From Pedobacter nanyangensis (lineage in GTDB: Bacteria > Bacteroidota > Bacteroidia > Sphingobacteriales > Sphingobacteriaceae), in NCBI RefSeq assembly GCF_003313505.1, contig NZ_QMHO01000013.1, positions 1-64,000 on the forward strand: DNA of 64,000 bases, written 5' to 3'. Positions 61,119-64,000 of this stretch are shown here, piece by piece. Position 1 is the stretch's first letter. Every line of letters starts with the position of its first letter. The notes beneath the pieces are model-generated. The model searched no databases. It was not told where the DNA came from and saw only the letters and a list, made by a program, of their open reading frames with translations. The position numbers and the translations under genes are program-made.

Positions 61119-63899
61119 ATGGATTATCAATTTGCAGCCATAGAGCAAAAGTGGCAGAAATACTGGGCCGATCACCAATCATTTAAAGCCGAAGCCAATT
61201 CAGACAAACCGAAATACTATGTTTTAGACATGTTTCCGTATCCTTCGGGAGCAGGTTTGCACGTAGGACATCCACTGGGCTATATCGCTTCTGATATCTT
61301 TGCCAGATACAAACGTTTAAAAGGTTTTAACGTGTTGCACCCTATGGGCTACGATTCGTTTGGCCTGCCTGCAGAGCAATACGCCATCCAAACTGGGCAA
61401 CATCCGGCGGTAACTACCGAAACCAACATCAATACTTACCGCCGTCAGTTGGACCAAATTGGTTTTTCATTTGACTGGAGTAGGGAGGTGCGTACCAGTG
61501 AGCCATCTTACTATAAATGGACGCAATGGATTTTCATGCAATTGTTCAACTCTTGGTATAATTTGGAGGCTGACAAAGCAGAACATATCTCTACCTTAAT
61601 TGAAAAATTTAATACCGCTGGCAGTGCGGATATTAAGGCTGCCTGCGATGAGGATACCAGAACCTTTTTGCCAAGTGATTGGGCAAATTTCTCGGAAGCA
61701 GAAAAGCAGGAAGAGCTATTAAAATACCGCTTGACCTATTTGAAAGAAAGTACCGTAAACTGGTGCCCTGCTTTAGGTACCGTTTTGGCCAATGATGAAG
61801 TGAAAGACGGTTTTTCGGAACGCGGGGGATATCCGGTAGAGCAAAAGAAAATGATGCAGTGGAGCATGCGCATTACCGCCTATGCTGAGCGTTTGCTACA
61901 AGGTTTGGATACCATTGACTGGCCCGAGCCGATGAAGGAAATGCAACGCAACTGGATCGGCAAAAGCTCGGGAGCATCGGTAAAGTTTAAAGTTGAAAAC
62001 AGTGACCTACAGATAGAAGTGTTCACTACAAGGGTAGACACGATTTTTGGGGTTTCTTATTTGGTGTTGGCACCTGAACACGAATGGGTGGCTCAGTTGA
62101 CCACTCCTGAACAAAAAGCTGCCATTGAAGATTATATTGCCCAAACCAAAAAGAAATCGGAATTGGACCGCATGGCTGATGCCAAAACCGTTTCCGGTGC
62201 TTTTACTGGAACTTACGTAGTTAACCCAGTGAGTGGCGAGCGTGTTCCGCTATGGATTGCCGATTATGTATTGGCCGGCTATGGAACTGGTGCGGTAATG
62301 GGCGTGCCAAGCGGCGACCAACGCGACTGGTTGTTTGCCACGCATTTCAACTTGCCTATCGTACAGATTTTGGATAGCCAAAAGGAAATTGATGTACAGG
62401 CCGATCCTACCAAGGAGGGGAAATACATCAATTCTGGTTTCATTAACGGCATGGAATATAAGGAGGCGGTTGCTTTCCTAAACCAATGGTTAGAAGACCA
62501 AGGTGTGGGCAAAGCCAAAACCAATTACCGTCAGCGTGATGCTATTTTTGGCCGCCAACGCTATTGGGGCGAACCCATTCCGGTATATTTTAAAGAGGGG
62601 CTGCCTTACCTGTTGAAAGAGGAAGAGTTGCCATTGTTGTTGCCAGAAATTGATAAATATTTGCCAACGGAAACAGGTGAACCGCCACTAGGCAGGGCCG
62701 AAGGTTGGAAATATGAAGGTAAATACGAGTACGAACTTTCGACCATGCCAGGTTGGGCGGGCAGTAGCTGGTACTGGTACCGTTACATGGATGCACAAAA
62801 TGATCAAGTTTTTGCAGATCAAAAGGCTATCGAATATTGGAAAGATGTGGACTTGTACATCGGCGGTTCTGAGCATGCTACGGGGCATTTGTTGTACAGC
62901 CGTTTTTGGAACAAATTTTTGAAAGATCTGGGTTTTGCCAAAGAAGAAGAACCTTTCAAGAAATTGATTAACCAGGGAATGATCCAAGGTAGAAGCAATT
63001 TTGTATATCGAGTGGTGGATGAAGAGGGCAGGGGCACCAACAAGTTGGTTTCTTATAACCTTCGAAAAGACTATAAAACCATTGCCTTACATGTGGATGT
63101 AAACATTGTGGAGAACGATGTTTTAAATATCGAGAAGTTCAAGGTATGGCGAGATGAGTTTGCCAATGCTGAGTTTGTGTTGGAAAACGGCAAGTACATT
63201 TGCGGCGTTGAAGTGGAGAAGATGTCGAAATCTAAATTCAACGTGGTTAATCCAGATGTGTTGATTGCGCAATACGGTGCTGATACCTTAAGGATGTACG
63301 AAATGTTTTTGGGCCCTTTGGAGCAAAGCAAGCCTTGGAATACCAACGGTATTGAGGGGGTTTTCAAATTCTTGCGCAAATTCTGGCGTTTGTTCCATAA
63401 CGAAGCCTGGGAGTTTGCCGTGAGCAACGAAGCCCCTAGCAAAGCGGAACTGAAATCGTTGCATAAAATCATTAAAAAGGTACAGGAAGACATTGAGCGT
63501 TTCTCGTTCAACACTTCGGTATCAAGCTTTATGATTGCCGTGAACGAATTAACGGATCTGAAATGTAATAAGCGAGCGATATTGCAGGATTTAGTGGTAG
63601 TATTAGCGCCTTATGCACCGCACATTTGTGAAGAATTATGGTCGTTATTGGGCAATAAAGATCTATCCACCGCCCAATATCCAATTTTCAATCCTGAATA
63701 TTTGGTAGAAGACGAGTTTGCCTACCCCATTTCCATCAACGGAAAAATGAAGATGAACCTGAATTTAAGTTTAACACTTGAAGCTAAAGCAGCTGAAGAA
63801 GCCGTTTTGGCCAACGAACAGGTTCAAGGATTTTTAAATGGCGCAGTTCCTAAGAAAATCATTTTTGTAAAAGGGAAAATCGTAAATATTGTGGTTTAA
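61119..63899 (+). CDS. leuS: Leucine--tRNA ligase
   Basis: 926-aa class I aminoacyl-tRNA synthetase charging tRNA-Leu. The HIGH motif is HVGH in PYPSGAGLHVGHPLGY; the KMSKS motif is exact in EKMSKSKFNV. The editing domain (about 240-440) contains the TTRVDTIFGVSYLVLAPEH and GTGAVMGVPSGDQRDW segments. The length exceeds the roughly 860 aa of E. coli LeuS because of two inserts: one at about 152-200 (STLIEKFNTAGSADIKAACD...) and one before KMSKS at about 640-700. Both are probably lineage features of Bacteroidota. Confidence 0.97.
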   Translation: MDYQFAAIEQKWQKYWADHQSFKAEANSDKPKYYVLDMFPYPSGAGLHVGHPLGYIASDIFARYKRLKGFNVLHPMGYDSFGLPAEQYAIQTGQHPAVTTETNINTYRRQLDQIGFSFDWSREVRTSEPSYYKWTQWIFMQLFNSWYNLEADKAEHISTLIEKFNTAGSADIKAACDEDTRTFLPSDWANFSEAEKQEELLKYRLTYLKESTVNWCPALGTVLANDEVKDGFSERGGYPVEQKKMMQWSMRITAYAERLLQGLDTIDWPEPMKEMQRNWIGKSSGASVKFKVENSDLQIEVFTTRVDTIFGVSYLVLAPEHEWVAQLTTPEQKAAIEDYIAQTKKKSELDRMADAKTVSGAFTGTYVVNPVSGERVPLWIADYVLAGYGTGAVMGVPSGDQRDWLFATHFNLPIVQILDSQKEIDVQADPTKEGKYINSGFINGMEYKEAVAFLNQWLEDQGVGKAKTNYRQRDAIFGRQRYWGEPIPVYFKEGLPYLLKEEELPLLLPEIDKYLPTETGEPPLGRAEGWKYEGKYEYELSTMPGWAGSSWYWYRYMDAQNDQVFADQKAIEYWKDVDLYIGGSEHATGHLLYSRFWNKFLKDLGFAKEEEPFKKLINQGMIQGRSNFVYRVVDEEGRGTNKLVSYNLRKDYKTIALHVDVNIVENDVLNIEKFKVWRDEFANAEFVLENGKYICGVEVEKMSKSKFNVVNPDVLIAQYGADTLRMYEMFLGPLEQSKPWNTNGIEGVFKFLRKFWRLFHNEAWEFAVSNEAPSKAELKSLHKIIKKVQEDIERFSFNTSVSSFMIAVNELTDLKCNKRAILQDLVVVLAPYAPHICEELWSLLGNKDLSTAQYPIFNPEYLVEDEFAYPISINGKMKMNLNLSLTLEAKAAEEAVLANEQVQGFLNGAVPKKIIFVKGKIVNIVV

Positions 63900-63918
63900 G
63901 CGTTTTTCTACTCGCCGC

Positions 63919-63979
63919 CATTCTGAATTTATTTCGGGCTCTGTGATGTATCATAAAAAACGAAAATAAATTCAGCATG
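63919..63979. repeat. REP-like long hairpin after leuS
   Basis: CTGAATTTATTT (63923-63934) is the exact reverse complement of AAATAAATTCAG (63964-63975), and the stem extends outward by CAT/ATG after one mismatch. The right arm continues as CATGACGAAGC, matching the common CATGCTGAA...TTCAGCATGACG repeat theme. It could also act as the leuS terminator. Confidence 0.6.
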
Positions 63980-64000
63980 ACGAAGCGTTAAAGAAAAATC

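Noticed and set aside
1-64000. tRNA, rRNA, CRISPR, prophage or insertion sequence
   Set aside because: No cloverleaf-like sequence, regular spacer-repeat array, integrase or transposase reading frame was recognised on either strand.

Overview
The window is a chromosomal stretch from a member of the Bacteroidota, most likely Pedobacter or another Sphingobacteriaceae. Signs of this are a SusC/SusD locus with a hybrid two-component regulator, two proteins with type IX secretion (T9SS) sorting tails, TAnnTTTG-type -7 promoter boxes with few Shine-Dalgarno sites, the ftsX/DUF3098/uppP/truB/ribF gene order, and intergenic repeats of the kind common in Pedobacter. The genus is an inference; no rRNA is present. 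I see no tRNA, rRNA, CRISPR array, prophage or transposase.

Layout. 0.4-5.7 kb: two tandem aconitases (mitochondrial-type AcnA and AcnB), each with its own terminator and with palindromic sites upstream. 6-8.5 kb: a small putative lipoprotein, a catalytically degenerate M23-like protein and a NodB-type deacetylase that carries what looks like an in-frame repeat insertion. 8.6-12.5 kb: TolC plus an HlyD-type adaptor, then GpsA. 12.9-23.7 kb: housekeeping and envelope genes (DEAD-box helicase, TruA, MsbA-like ABC exporter, DctA-type symporter, lipoproteins, two T9SS cargo proteins).

23.9-41.2 kb: a complete polysaccharide utilization locus (PUL). A hybrid sensor/regulator (HTCS) is followed by a tightly spaced operon: SusC, SusD, a DUF5017-like lipoprotein, a GH88 unsaturated glucuronyl hydrolase, a heparinase II/III-type lyase, a sialate-O-acetylesterase-type SGNH esterase, a GH53 endo-galactanase with a C-terminal jelly-roll, and a small secreted jelly-roll protein. 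There is no sulfatase. The enzyme set suggests an acetylated, non-sulfated polymer containing uronic acid and beta-1,4-galactan. This is the most interesting system in the window.

41.2-55.6 kb: 4'-phosphopantetheinyl transferase, SMUG2-type DNA glycosylase, SucD, a lipoprotein MsrB, an MFS exporter with a perfect operator palindrome, an ECF sigma factor with a 60-aa companion, UvrA, a LysE-type protein, group III truncated haemoglobin, a DUF2157 protein and a cation:proton antiporter. 55.7-60.3 kb: the minus-strand operon ftsX, DUF3098, uppP, truB, yitT, ribF. 60.6-63.9 kb: a lipoprotein and LeuS.

Intergenic regions hold several families of REP-like palindromes (about 0.1-0.3, 8.1, 12.5-12.8, 15.4-15.5, 17.5, 44.5 and 63.9 kb) and two apparent gene remnants (47.2 and 51.0-51.3 kb). 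All functions are read from motifs and context; no database search was run.
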